Source: Gammaproteobacteria bacterium (lineage in GTDB: Bacteria; Pseudomonadota; Gammaproteobacteria; JACKNK01). From it: a DNA stretch of 64,000 nucleotides. Made by a program: the position numbers and the translations under genes. This document shows positions 14,647-23,342 of this stretch, piece by piece (position 1 is the first letter of the stretch; each line of letters opens with the position of its first letter). The DNA lies in assembly GCA_024234895.1 (NCBI GenBank), contig JACKNJ010000002.1, positions 315,001-379,000 on the forward strand, in the 5' to 3' direction. A model generated the notes under the pieces. That model ran no database searches. It saw nothing but the letters and a program-made list of their open reading frames with translations, and was not told the origin of the DNA.

Positions 14647-15561
14647 ATGACCGTCCAGGTAAGGCTCGACGAGCTGGTCGAACTGCGGCATCAGGCGCGG
14701 TCGCTGGGCCTCGCCGCGCATCACCGCGTGAACTCGCATCTGGTCGGCCTGTACGCCTCCGTGTTCCGCGGCCAGGGCATGGATTTCGACGAGGTGCGCG
14801 AATACCGCGAGGGCGACGACATCCGCAACATGGACTGGCGGGTCACGGCGCGCACCGGCAAGCCGCATCTGAAGCTGTTCCGCGAGGAACGCGGTCGCGA
14901 CGTGCTGCTGTGCGTCGATGTCGGCTCACACATGTCCTTCGGCACGCGCGGCACCTTCAAGCAGGTGGCCGCCGCGCGCGCCGCCGCGCTGATCGGGTGG
15001 GCGGCCAGCGATCGCCGCGACCGGGTCGGCGCGGTGCTGTACGGCGAGCGCCATCAGCACCTGTTCCGCCCATCGGCATCGCGCCAGGCCATGTGGGCGA
15101 TGTTGCGCGCGCTGTCCGGGGACGATGCCCATCGCACCGCCATGGACGGTGGCCTGCTGACTGCCCTGGAGCGCATGAATCGCGGCGCGCCGACCGGAGC
15201 GCTGCTGTTCGTGATCGGCGACTTCAATCGCTGCCGCGACGCGCTGGACGCGGCGCTGGGGCGCCTGCGCCAACGTCACGAGGTGGTGCTGGTGCCGGTC
15301 GACGATCCCGCCGACTGGGCGCTGCCGGCGATGGGCGACGTGGCCTTCGTCGACGAAAGCGGGCGGCGCGTGGTGGTCGATACCGACGATGCCGGCGCGC
15401 GCCGCGATTACGAACGGCAGTGGCTGGACCGCCGCAAGGCGCTGGAGGCACGCGCCTTCAAGCTCGGCGTCGAGGTGATTCCGGTGCGCACCGATCAGGA
15501 TGTCCACGTCGACCTGCATCGCGGCCTGGCCCGGCGCGCGATGCGTCGCGCGGTGCGTTGA
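14647..15561 (+). CDS. DUF58 domain protein (VWA-like), MoxR-Bat operon
   Basis: A 304-residue DUF58 protein. The family block is clear: D-E-V-R-E-Y-R-E-G-D-D-I-R-N-M-D-W, then K-P-H-L-K-L-F-R-E-E, then a VWA-like strand L-L-C-V-D-V-G-S-H-M-S. The last resembles a MIDAS but is not canonical D-x-S-x-S. No transmembrane segment is seen, so it is probably cytosolic and works with MoxR. The ATG at 14647 is the first after the palindromic element; the open frame upstream of it is inside that element. The gene ends overlapping the DUF4381 start (TGATG). Confidence 0.9.
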   Translation: MTVQVRLDELVELRHQARSLGLAAHHRVNSHLVGLYASVFRGQGMDFDEVREYREGDDIRNMDWRVTARTGKPHLKLFREERGRDVLLCVDVGSHMSFGTRGTFKQVAAARAAALIGWAASDRRDRVGAVLYGERHQHLFRPSASRQAMWAMLRALSGDDAHRTAMDGGLLTALERMNRGAPTGALLFVIGDFNRCRDALDAALGRLRQRHEVVLVPVDDPADWALPAMGDVAFVDESGRRVVVDTDDAGARRDYERQWLDRRKALEARAFKLGVEVIPVRTDQDVHVDLHRGLARRAMRRAVR

Positions 15562-16043
15562 TGGCCGACGCCGCCCTCCTCGATCTGCGCGACATCCACG
15601 GCATCGATCCGATCTCGTGGTGGCCGCCGGCGATCGGCTGGTGGCTGCTCGCGGGCGGCGCGCTCGTGCTCGGCTATATCGCCTGGACATGGTGGTCGGA
15701 AGGCCGCATCAACTGGCGCAGCGACGCCCGCGCCCGCCTCAACGAATTGCGCCGCCGGCTCGACGACGACCGGCCGGAGGTGGTGCTCGCCGAGCTGTCG
15801 ATCGTCCTGCGCCGCGCCGCGATCGCGCGCTTCGGGCGTCGCCAGTGCGCGGGCCTGACCGGGCGTCGCTGGCTGTCCTTCCTGGCCGATCACGACCCGA
15901 AGGGCTTCGACTGGCCGGGCCGGGCGAAGGCGATGATCGATGCCCCCTATGCGCCGGAGCGGGTGGTCATCGACGCCGAAACCGTCGTGGTGCTGATCAA
16001 GGCGGCGCGGCATTGGGTCGGGGGGCGTCCCGCGCATGTTTGA
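15561..16043 (+). CDS. DUF4381 domain membrane protein
   Basis: A 160-residue protein with the DUF4381 signature L-R-D-I-H-G-I-D-P-I-S-W-W-P-P-A-I-G-W, one transmembrane helix at about residues 26-45, and a cytoplasmic helical domain containing L-T-G-R-R-W-L-S-F-L. The function is unknown. The family is found almost only between DUF58 and VWA genes in MoxR operons and probably anchors the complex. It starts one base before the DUF58 stop ends and overlaps the next gene by 8 nt. Confidence 0.9.
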   Translation: MADAALLDLRDIHGIDPISWWPPAIGWWLLAGGALVLGYIAWTWWSEGRINWRSDARARLNELRRRLDDDRPEVVLAELSIVLRRAAIARFGRRQCAGLTGRRWLSFLADHDPKGFDWPGRAKAMIDAPYAPERVVIDAETVVVLIKAARHWVGGRPAHV

Positions 16044-17043
16044 GTTCGCCTGGCCCTGGCTGATCGTGCTGCTGCCGGTGCCGCTCGCGCTGGCCGTGTT
16101 CCGCGCCCGTCGTGCGGCCACGCCGATCGCCGCCGGCCTGCGCCATCCGGGCATGGATCAGATCGCGGAGGTGTTCGCCGCCGCGAAAGGCCCCGCCGAC
16201 CTGCGCTGGCTCGGTCTGCTGCTGAAGACCGTCGCCTGGGTCGCGCTGGTCGGCGCGCTGATGCGCCCGCAGTGGCTGGAACCGCACAGCGAGACCATCA
16301 CCGAGGGTTACGACCTGATGCTCGCGGTCGACGCCTCGCGCTCGATGGAGGCGCTGGATTTCAGCGTCGAAGGCCGTCCGGTCTCGCGCATGGCCGTGGT
16401 CAAGGGCGTGCTCACGCGCTTCATCGCCCAGCGCGAGGGCGACCGCCTGGGCCTGCTGGTGTTCGGCGACAACGCCTTCATGCAGAGCCCGCTGACCACC
16501 GACACGCGCGCCGTGCGGGAACTGCTCAATCTCGCCCAGCCGCGCATGGCGGGCGATGCGACCGCGATCGGCGACGCGATCGCGCTGGGGGTCAAGAAGC
16601 TGCGCGACCGGCCCTCGCAGTCGCGGGTGCTGATCCTGCTCACCGACGGCGAGAACACCTCCGGCATGGTGCCGCCCGATGAGGCCGCCGAGCTGGCCAG
16701 GCATTACGGCGTGCGCATCTACGCGATCGGCGTGGGCAGCCACGGCGAGGCCGGCGATGGCCGCGTGCCGATCATGCAGAACGGGCAGATGGAGCTCGTG
16801 CGCATGGACATCGACGAAGACCTTTTGCGCGCCATCACCGCGCGCACCGACGGCGCCTACTTCCGCGCCACCGACGCCCGCGCGCTGGAGGAGATCGCGG
16901 CGCGCATCGGTGAACTGGAGAAGACCGAATCGGAGACGCGCACGCAGATGCTGCCGACGCCGTTGTATCGCTGGCCGCTGGCGGTGGCGATGGCGGCGCT
17001 GCTGCTGCTCGCGCTGGTCACGCCCGCCGGAGGCCGGCCATGA
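16036..17043 (+). CDS. VWA domain membrane protein, BatA-like
   Basis: A 335-residue protein with an N-terminal BatA helix (about 5-20), a second helix (about 55-75), a von Willebrand A domain and a C-terminal helix (about 308-328). The metal-ion-dependent adhesion site is intact: D-A-S-R-S-M, a later Thr (L-T-T-D-T) and L-L-T-D-G-E-N. In other bacteria Bat proteins affect stress tolerance and envelope integrity; the client here is unknown. It overlaps both neighbours by a few bases. Confidence 0.92.
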   Translation: MFEFAWPWLIVLLPVPLALAVFRARRAATPIAAGLRHPGMDQIAEVFAAAKGPADLRWLGLLLKTVAWVALVGALMRPQWLEPHSETITEGYDLMLAVDASRSMEALDFSVEGRPVSRMAVVKGVLTRFIAQREGDRLGLLVFGDNAFMQSPLTTDTRAVRELLNLAQPRMAGDATAIGDAIALGVKKLRDRPSQSRVLILLTDGENTSGMVPPDEAAELARHYGVRIYAIGVGSHGEAGDGRVPIMQNGQMELVRMDIDEDLLRAITARTDGAYFRATDARALEEIAARIGELEKTESETRTQMLPTPLYRWPLAVAMAALLLLALVTPAGGRP

Positions 17044-18104
17044 ACTTCGACTGGGCGGCCTTCCATTTCGCGCAGCCGCTGTGGCTGTGGGCCGTATTGG
17101 CGATTCCGGCGGTGTTCTGGTGGGCGCGGCGGCGCGGTGCGGGCAAGGCCTCGGCGCGCTACAAGGCCTTTGCGGACGCGCATCTGCTGCCGCACCTGCT
17201 GGTCGGTCATCAGGCCGGTCGGCGCGCGCCCCGGACGTGGGCCTGGACATGGACCTGGGGGGCGATCTGGCTGCTGGGCGTGCTCGCGCTGGCCGGGCCG
17301 CGCTGGGACTACACCGAGATCGTGTTTCGTCAGCCGGATCGTGCGCTGGTCGTGCTGCTCGACATCTCCCGCTCCATGGACGTCGAGGATGTCGCGCCGT
17401 CGCGGCTGCGGCAGGCGCGGCGCGAGATCGAGGACCTGATCAACCGGCGCGGCGAAGTGCGCATCGGCCTGGTCGTGTTCGCGTCGATCGCGCACACGGT
17501 CGCGCCGATCACCGAGGACAGCGCGGCGTTGCGCCGTCTGTTGCCCTATCTGGATTCCGGACTCGGCCAGCTCGGCGGCAGCCGGCCACTCGACGCGCTG
17601 CGCGAGGCCCGGCGGCTGCTGGGCCTTGAGCAAGGCGCGGATGCCGCGAAGACCGGCACCACCGCCCAGCGCGATGTGCTGCTGATCAGCGACGGCGATT
17701 TCGGCAACCAGCCCGATCTGGAAGCGGCGGTGCGCGCCATGCACGCGGAAGGCGTCACGCTGCATGTGCTCGGCGTCGGCACCGATGCCGGCGGCGAGGT
17801 GCCCGTGATCGATCCGGGCAGCGGCGATCGCGCGTTGTTGATCGGCCCGGATCGCCAGCCGGTACGTTCCGCGCTCGCGCCCGAGGTGCTGCAACGCCTG
17901 GCGCTGGCGGGTGGCGGTCGGTATTTCGTCGGCGGGGAACGCGGGCCGGCGATCCCGCGCCTGCTGGAAACCCTGCGGCAGCGCGACGCCGAGCAGGCCG
18001 AGACCAGCGGGCGACGCGTCTGGAACGAGCGTTTCCCGGCGCTGGTCGCGGCGATGCTGATCCTGATGGCGCCGTGGTGGCTGCGGCGGAGGCGCCCGCG
18101 ATGA
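17040..18104 (+). CDS. VWA domain membrane protein, BatB-like
   Basis: A 354-residue second VWA protein with two N-terminal helices (about 13-30 and 72-88), a MIDAS D-I-S-R-S-M, L-I-S-D-G-D-F later, and a C-terminal helix (about 330-348). BatA and BatB are thought to act as a pair in the inner membrane. ATGA overlaps join it to both neighbours, so the two VWA genes and the TPR gene are translationally coupled. Confidence 0.92.
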   Translation: MNFDWAAFHFAQPLWLWAVLAIPAVFWWARRRGAGKASARYKAFADAHLLPHLLVGHQAGRRAPRTWAWTWTWGAIWLLGVLALAGPRWDYTEIVFRQPDRALVVLLDISRSMDVEDVAPSRLRQARREIEDLINRRGEVRIGLVVFASIAHTVAPITEDSAALRRLLPYLDSGLGQLGGSRPLDALREARRLLGLEQGADAAKTGTTAQRDVLLISDGDFGNQPDLEAAVRAMHAEGVTLHVLGVGTDAGGEVPVIDPGSGDRALLIGPDRQPVRSALAPEVLQRLALAGGGRYFVGGERGPAIPRLLETLRQRDAEQAETSGRRVWNERFPALVAAMLILMAPWWLRRRRPR

Positions 18105-19489
18105 GGCTCCTCGCCGTCCTCGCCCTGGCGCTGCTGGCCGGTCCGGCCGTGTCCGGCTGGTTCCAGCGCGACGACCAGATCGCCGCCGACGCGCTGGCGG
18201 CGGGTGATGCCGCGCGCGCCGCCGGACTGTTCGCGGACGATTTCCGGCGCGGCGTCGCGCACTACCGCGCGGGCGACTTCGTGCAGGCGGTCGAGGCCTT
18301 CGAAGCCGCGCAGAAAGACCCGGAACGTGCGGCGATCCACGACGACGCGCTCTACAACAAGGCCAACAGCGAGTACCGGCTCGGCAACTACGCGGGCGCA
18401 ATCCGCGACTACGAGCGGCTGCTGAAACGCAATCCCGAACATGCCGATGCCCGCCACAACCTGCGCGCGACGCTGGCCCGGCTCGGCAAGTTCCTGCCCG
18501 AGGAAGAGGTGCAGCGGAAGCGCGATGAGAAGGAGCCGGAGAAGCCGGAAGAAGACCGCAAGGATCAGCAGGAGAAGAAGCAGGAAGACAGTTCCGGCGA
18601 GCAGCAGCAGGAGGACTCCACGTCTTCCGGTGAGCAGCAGGAGCAGGACGAGAAATCGGCGGGCGGCGATTCGGAAACCGAACCCTCCCAATCCGGCGAA
18701 TCCGGCGAACAACAGCAGTCCGGCGGCGAGACCGGCGAGCAGCAGGACGCCGGTGGCGAGCAGAGCGAGAGTGGCCAAAGCGGCAAGGAAACCGGCGAGT
18801 CCGATCCCGCAAGCGCCAGTGAAGGCGAGCAGGCCAAGGCCGGCGGACGCGACGCCGACGCCGACGCCGACCGGAAAGGCGACAGCGCCGATGCCGGCGA
18901 GCAGACGCAGGCCGCCGACCCCGGTGAACAGGAGCAGACCGGCAAGCAGTCCGGTGAGCAGGACGGCGGCGATTCAAAAGGTGACGATCAGGAAACCGAT
19001 TCCGGAGATCGCGACGGCGCGCCGACTGACGGGACGGGCGAACGTCCGTCGGCAGAACCGCGCGGTGAGCAAGGCGACCGCGAGGGCGAAGGCAAGCCGG
19101 GGCGGAACCGGCAGAGCGAACAGGCCGATGGCGGCCCTGAACAGGGCGACGGCGAGCAATCCGGGGCGACCGCGAACGGCGAGCAGCGCGGCGGCCAGGG
19201 CGCGCCCCCGCCCGGCGTCATGGACGAGCTGATGACGCAGGCGGTCCACCTGTTCGATCAACTGGGCCTGGGCGAGACGCCTGCCGGTGGCGAGCCCGAA
19301 GGGGCGGAAGCTGCCGCGCCCGGCGATCAGGCGGGCGGCACGCAGGGCATGTCCGACACCCTCGCCGAGCAGATGCTCGACCGCGTCGAGGGCGATCCCG
19401 GCCAGTTGCTGCGCAAGCAGTTCAGCTTCCAGGAGCAGCGGGCCTGGGCGCAGACCGGTGGCCATTTCTCCGAGCCGCGCCCGTGGTGA
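18101..19489 (+). CDS. TPR protein of the MoxR-Bat operon (BatC-like) with a long Glu/Gln/Ser/Gly-rich linker
   Basis: A 462-residue protein with a Sec signal peptide (M-R-L-L-A-V-L-A-L-A-L-L-A), then two or three TPR units at about residues 40-130 (Y-N-K-A-N-S-E-Y-R-L-G-N-Y). A highly charged low-complexity region follows at about 140-365, rich in E, Q, S, G, D and K. A conserved C-terminal block contains M-L-D-R-V-E-G-D-P-G-Q-L-L. The TPR part matches BatC. No batD follows, so the operon ends here. Confidence 0.88.
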   Translation: MRLLAVLALALLAGPAVSGWFQRDDQIAADALAAGDAARAAGLFADDFRRGVAHYRAGDFVQAVEAFEAAQKDPERAAIHDDALYNKANSEYRLGNYAGAIRDYERLLKRNPEHADARHNLRATLARLGKFLPEEEVQRKRDEKEPEKPEEDRKDQQEKKQEDSSGEQQQEDSTSSGEQQEQDEKSAGGDSETEPSQSGESGEQQQSGGETGEQQDAGGEQSESGQSGKETGESDPASASEGEQAKAGGRDADADADRKGDSADAGEQTQAADPGEQEQTGKQSGEQDGGDSKGDDQETDSGDRDGAPTDGTGERPSAEPRGEQGDREGEGKPGRNRQSEQADGGPEQGDGEQSGATANGEQRGGQGAPPPGVMDELMTQAVHLFDQLGLGETPAGGEPEGAEAAAPGDQAGGTQGMSDTLAEQMLDRVEGDPGQLLRKQFSFQEQRAWAQTGGHFSEPRPW

Positions 19490-19502
19490 GGTCTCGCGGG
19501 TC

Positions 19503-19568
19503 GTAGGGTGCGCCATGCGCACCAATCGAGGGTCGGCGTGGGTGGGTGGTGCGCACGGCGCACCCTAC
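19503..19568. repeat. GTAGGGTGCG-family palindrome
   Basis: GTAGGGTGCGCCATGCGCACC at the left pairs with GGTGCGCACGGCGCACCCTAC at the right around a ~24-nt centre. It is one of two palindromes filling the gap between the converging TPR gene and xthA. Confidence 0.8.
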
Positions 19569-19585
19569 GGCTTGTTGATCGGCAG

Positions 19586-19657
19586 GTAGGGCGGAATCCG
19601 CAGGAGTTCCGCCGTCCGGGCGCCGAGATGGCGGAACTCCTGCGGATTCCGCCCTAC
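19586..19657. repeat. GTAGGGCGGAA-family palindrome
   Basis: GTAGGGCGGAATCCGCAGGA at the left pairs with TCCTGCGGATTCCGCCCTAC at the right, extending further inward (AGTTCCGCC with GGCGGAACT). It lies between convergent genes and may terminate both transcripts. Related copies lie at 51387 and 60979. Confidence 0.85.
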
Positions 19658-19679
19658 GACAGGAGACGGTGTTCGCGGG

Positions 19680-20456
19680 TCAGCGGAAGTCGGCGACCAC
19701 CGGGGTGTGGTCGGAGGGACGGCCCCAGGCTCGGGGGACGCTGTCGATGGTGCAGGTCCGGGCGGCCTGCGAGAGCGCGGCGCTGGTCAGGATCAGGTCG
19801 ATGCGCAGACCCTTGTTGCCAGCGAACATGTTGCCGCGATAGTCCCACCAGGAGAATTGCCCGGCCGCGTCGCTGAACTGCCGGAACAAGTCGGTGAAAC
19901 CGAGATCGAGCAGCGTGGCGAGCGCGGCGCGTTCGGCATCGCTGCACAGGATGCCGCCGCGCCAGCCGTCCGGGTCGTAGCAGTCGGCATCGGTCGGGGC
20001 GATGTTGAAGTCCCCGACCACGACCAGCTTCGGGTGCTTGCTCAGTTCCTCGGCGAGGTGGTTTTTCAGATGGGCGAGCCAGTCGAGCTTGTAAGCGTAT
20101 TTGTCGGAACCGACGGCCTGGCCGTTCGGCACGTACAGGTCGAGCACGCGCACCTCGCCGACATCGCTGGCGAAGGTCGCGCCGAGCACGCGGCGTTGCG
20201 GGTCGTCCAGGCCCGGCAGGTCGGTGATCACGTCGCGCGCCGGCTGCCGGCTGAGGATGGCGACGCCGTTGTAGGTCTTCTGGCCGGCGTGCACGACGTG
20301 ATAGCCGGCGAATTCGATCAGCTCGCGCGGAAAGCGTTCGTCCTCGAGCTTGGTTTCCTGGAGACAGAGCAGGTCCGGCCTGGCCTCGGCCAGCCAGTCG
20401 AGCACATGCGGCAGGCGCACGTTCAGGGAGTTCACGTTCCAGGTCGCGATGCGCAC
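19680..20456 (-). CDS. xthA: Exodeoxyribonuclease III
   Basis: A 258-residue AP endonuclease/3'-5' exonuclease for base-excision repair. All active-site motifs of the exonuclease III/APE1 family are present: N-V-N-S-L near the N terminus, Q-E-T-K (metal-binding Glu), V-P-N-G, G-D-F-N-I-A (Asp and Asn), R-I-D-L-I-L and S-D-H-T-P-V (Asp-His pair). It lies 12 nt upstream of the SH3 membrane-protein gene on the same strand in reverse order, so the two may be co-transcribed. A second, divergent paralogue is encoded at 46377. Confidence 0.95.
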   Translation of the reverse strand: MRIATWNVNSLNVRLPHVLDWLAEARPDLLCLQETKLEDERFPRELIEFAGYHVVHAGQKTYNGVAILSRQPARDVITDLPGLDDPQRRVLGATFASDVGEVRVLDLYVPNGQAVGSDKYAYKLDWLAHLKNHLAEELSKHPKLVVVGDFNIAPTDADCYDPDGWRGGILCSDAERAALATLLDLGFTDLFRQFSDAAGQFSWWDYRGNMFAGNKGLRIDLILTSAALSQAARTCTIDSVPRAWGRPSDHTPVVADFR

Positions 20457-20468
20457 GAATGCCGACCT

Positions 20469-21119
20469 CTAGATGCGGAAACCGCCGTGGCGGCGGCGGA
20501 TGCTGCGGTCCAGCCAGAGCAGGCCGAACAGGAAGCCGACCAGCAGGGTCGTGCCGATGGCCACCAGCAACCACAGCAGCGACACGGTGGGGTTGGACTG
20601 TTCGTCCGGCGGCGGCATCTCGACCACGCCGAGGGCGTCGGCGGCCAGCATCAGCCGCTGTTTCAGCGCCATGTTCTCCTCCATCAGGCGCAGCAGACGG
20701 GGGTCTTCGTAGCTGGCTTCGACGGCGTCGGGCGGGATATGCGAACGCATCTTGGTGAGTTGCTCCTGGGCGATGTCCATCTGCGCCTCCAGGCTTTCGA
20801 GCTGCGCCTTCAGGTCAGCATTTTCGTCCTGCAGCGTGAGCGCGCGCACGGTGCTGGGCTTGTCGCGGGTCAGGTAGGTGGCGTCGATCCAGCCGGTATC
20901 GCCGCTGGGCAGGCGTACCTGGGCGGCATCGTCCTTGCGTTGCAGCATCTCGACCGGCGCGCCGCTGCCCAGCAGGTCGACGGGTTCGCCGGACAGGCCG
21001 GCTTTCGGGTACACGCCGATGACCAGTTCGTCGCTGACATACCAGGTTTCGCCGATCGCGCTGGCGAGCGCGGGCATCAGGGTCGCGGCCAGCAGGGCAG
21101 CGCGGAGCAGGCGGATCAT
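20469..21119 (-). CDS. SH3-domain, coiled-coil, single-TM protein (TIGR04211/YgiM-like)
   Basis: A 216-residue protein with a signal peptide (about 1-21), a bacterial SH3-like domain at about 25-85 (W-Y-V-S-D-E-L-V-I-G-V-Y), a coiled coil (about 95-165, L-Q-D-E-N-A-D-L-K-A-Q-L-E-S-L-E) and a C-terminal transmembrane helix (about 185-205). This layout matches YgiM and the TIGR04211 family. SH3b domains often bind peptidoglycan, so an envelope role is likely. It lies between prlC and xthA on the same strand. Confidence 0.88.
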   Translation of the reverse strand: MIRLLRAALLAATLMPALASAIGETWYVSDELVIGVYPKAGLSGEPVDLLGSGAPVEMLQRKDDAAQVRLPSGDTGWIDATYLTRDKPSTVRALTLQDENADLKAQLESLEAQMDIAQEQLTKMRSHIPPDAVEASYEDPRLLRLMEENMALKQRLMLAADALGVVEMPPPDEQSNPTVSLLWLLVAIGTTLLVGFLFGLLWLDRSIRRRHGGFRI

Positions 21120-21153
21120 GACGGGCCTTTGGTTGTCGTTATGGGCTTGGCAA

Positions 21154-23196
21154 TCAGGCGGCCAGGCCGCTATGGCGCAGCAGGGCGTCGATCTCCGGTT
21201 CCCGACCCCGGAAATCCCGGAACAGTTCCATGGCCGGGCGCGAGCCGCCTTTTTCCAGCACAGAATGCAGGAAACGCGCGCCGGTTTCACGATCGAAAAC
21301 GCCTTTCTCCTCGAACACCGCGAAGGCATCCGCGGACAGCACCTCGGCCCATTTGTAGCTGTAGTAGCCGGCCGCGTAACCGCCGCTGAAGATGTGCGTG
21401 AAGGCGTGCGGGAAGCGATTGAACGCGGGTGGCCGCACCACCGCGACCTGTTCGCGGACGCGGGCCAGGATGGCCATGACCTGCCCGCCCCGGAGTGCCT
21501 GCGGGTCCATGTGGATGTGCAGGTCGAACAGCGCGAATTCGAGCTGGCGGACCATCTGCATGGCCGACTGGAAGTGCCGCGCGGCCTGCATGCGCTCGAA
21601 CAGATCGTCCGGTAGCGGCGCGCCGGTCTCGTGATGCGCGGCCAGCAGGTCGAGCGCCTCGCGCTGCCAGCAGAAGTTCTCCATGAACTGGCTGGGCAGT
21701 TCGACCGCGTCCCATTCGACACCGTGGATGCCGGACACCGCCTGCCATTCAACCCGGGTCAGCATGTGGTGCAGACCGTGGCCGAATTCGTGGAACAGGG
21801 TGATGACCTCGTCGTGGGTCAGCAGCGCGGGCCTGTTTCCGACCGGGCCACCGAAGTTGCAGGTCAGGTAGGCGACCGGCGCGTCGACGTCGGTGTTGCC
21901 CAGCGCGTGATGGCGGCTGCGGCAGACATCCATCCAGGCGCCGCCGCGCTTGCCCTGACGGGCGTAGAGGTCGAGATAGAACTGACCGCGCAATTCGCCG
22001 TCGGCGCGGTCGCGGATCTCGAAGAAACGCACGTCGGGATGCCAGACGTCGATGCCTTCGACGGCGGTCACGCGCACGTCGTAGAGGCGTTCGACCACCT
22101 GGAACAGGCCGTCGAGCACACGCGGCGCCGGGAAGTACGGGCGCAGTTCCTCCTGCGAGATCGCGTAGCGCTGCTGACGCAGTTTCTCGGAGTGATAGGG
22201 GATGTCCCAGGCTTGCAGATCGGCACAACCGCGCTCGGCGGCGAAGGCCGTGACCTCGGCGAGTTCGCGGCGGGCGGCTGGCAGGGAACGTGCCGCCAGG
22301 TCTTCCAGAAAGCCGATCACCTGCGCCGGGCTGTCCGCCATCTTGCGGGCCAGGGAACGCTGCGCGTAGTTGTCGAAACCGAGCAGTCGCGCGGCCTCGT
22401 GGCGCAGCTTGAGGGTCTCGTCGATCAGCGCGGAGTTGTCGAAGCGACCGGCATCCGGGCCCTGGTCGGAGGCACGGGTCGCGAAGGCGGTGTACATGGA
22501 TTCGCGCAGCGCGCGGTCGTCGGCGTGCGTCATGACCGCGATGTAGGACGGGAAATCGAGGGTGAAGCGCCAGCCTTCCTCGCCATTCTGTTCGGCGGCC
22601 TGGCGGGCGGCGGCGCGGGCGCTGTCCGGCAGGCCGGCGAGACGATCAAGGTCGGTCAGCGTGACGCTCCAGGCCTGGGTCGCGTCGAGCACATGCTCGT
22701 CGAACTTCGAGCCGAGTTCGGACAGGCGCTGGGAGATGGCCTTGTAACGGGCCTTGTCGGCCTCGGGCAGGTCGACGCCGGCAAGGTGGAAGTCGCGCAG
22801 CGCGTCGTCGACGATCTTGCGCTGGGCATCGCTCAGCGTGGCGTATTCGGCGCTGCCCCGGAGGCTCTTCCAGGCCGCGAACAGGCGGGTGTTCTGCCCC
22901 ATCTCGGTGCCGTAATCGGTGAGCTTGGGCAGGCCGGCGTTGTAGGCGGCGCGCAGTGCCTCGCCGTTGACCACCGAGTTCATGTGCCGCACCGGCGACC
23001 ACAGCCGGGAGAGGGCTTCGTCCATGTCCATCAGCGGGCGCGCCAGCGATTCGAAATCGTGTGCGGGCTGCTTGAGCAGTTCATCGAGCCGGGCGCGATT
23101 GGCGGCCAGCTGGGCATCGAGAGCGGCTTCGATGTGTTCGGGCTGGATGCTTGAGAAGGCGGGCAGGCCGGGCATGTCGCGCAGCGGGTTGGTCAT
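21154..23196 (-). CDS. prlC: Oligopeptidase A (M3 family metallopeptidase)
   Basis: A 680-residue cytosolic zinc peptidase that degrades short peptides, including cleaved signal peptides. The zinc site H-E-F-G-H is in T-L-F-H-E-F-G-H-G-L-H-H-M-L, and the third ligand Glu is in E-L-P-S-Q-F-M-E-N-F. The length and the N terminus M-T-N-P-L-R match E. coli OpdA. The downstream SH3 gene starts 34 nt after its stop. Confidence 0.96.
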   Translation of the reverse strand: MTNPLRDMPGLPAFSSIQPEHIEAALDAQLAANRARLDELLKQPAHDFESLARPLMDMDEALSRLWSPVRHMNSVVNGEALRAAYNAGLPKLTDYGTEMGQNTRLFAAWKSLRGSAEYATLSDAQRKIVDDALRDFHLAGVDLPEADKARYKAISQRLSELGSKFDEHVLDATQAWSVTLTDLDRLAGLPDSARAAARQAAEQNGEEGWRFTLDFPSYIAVMTHADDRALRESMYTAFATRASDQGPDAGRFDNSALIDETLKLRHEAARLLGFDNYAQRSLARKMADSPAQVIGFLEDLAARSLPAARRELAEVTAFAAERGCADLQAWDIPYHSEKLRQQRYAISQEELRPYFPAPRVLDGLFQVVERLYDVRVTAVEGIDVWHPDVRFFEIRDRADGELRGQFYLDLYARQGKRGGAWMDVCRSRHHALGNTDVDAPVAYLTCNFGGPVGNRPALLTHDEVITLFHEFGHGLHHMLTRVEWQAVSGIHGVEWDAVELPSQFMENFCWQREALDLLAAHHETGAPLPDDLFERMQAARHFQSAMQMVRQLEFALFDLHIHMDPQALRGGQVMAILARVREQVAVVRPPAFNRFPHAFTHIFSGGYAAGYYSYKWAEVLSADAFAVFEEKGVFDRETGARFLHSVLEKGGSRPAMELFRDFRGREPEIDALLRHSGLAA

Positions 23197-23342
23197 GGTT
23201 AAGTCCGGGAATCGACGAGCTTGCGATTGTCCGAGTACGGTCGGCGCTTGAACAGCGCGAATTGTTCGGGTTTGTGGACGCCGACATCGTGCCGCCCCGC
23301 TATGCTCATGCCGTTTGCCGAAACAGCAGATGGGGACTGGCG

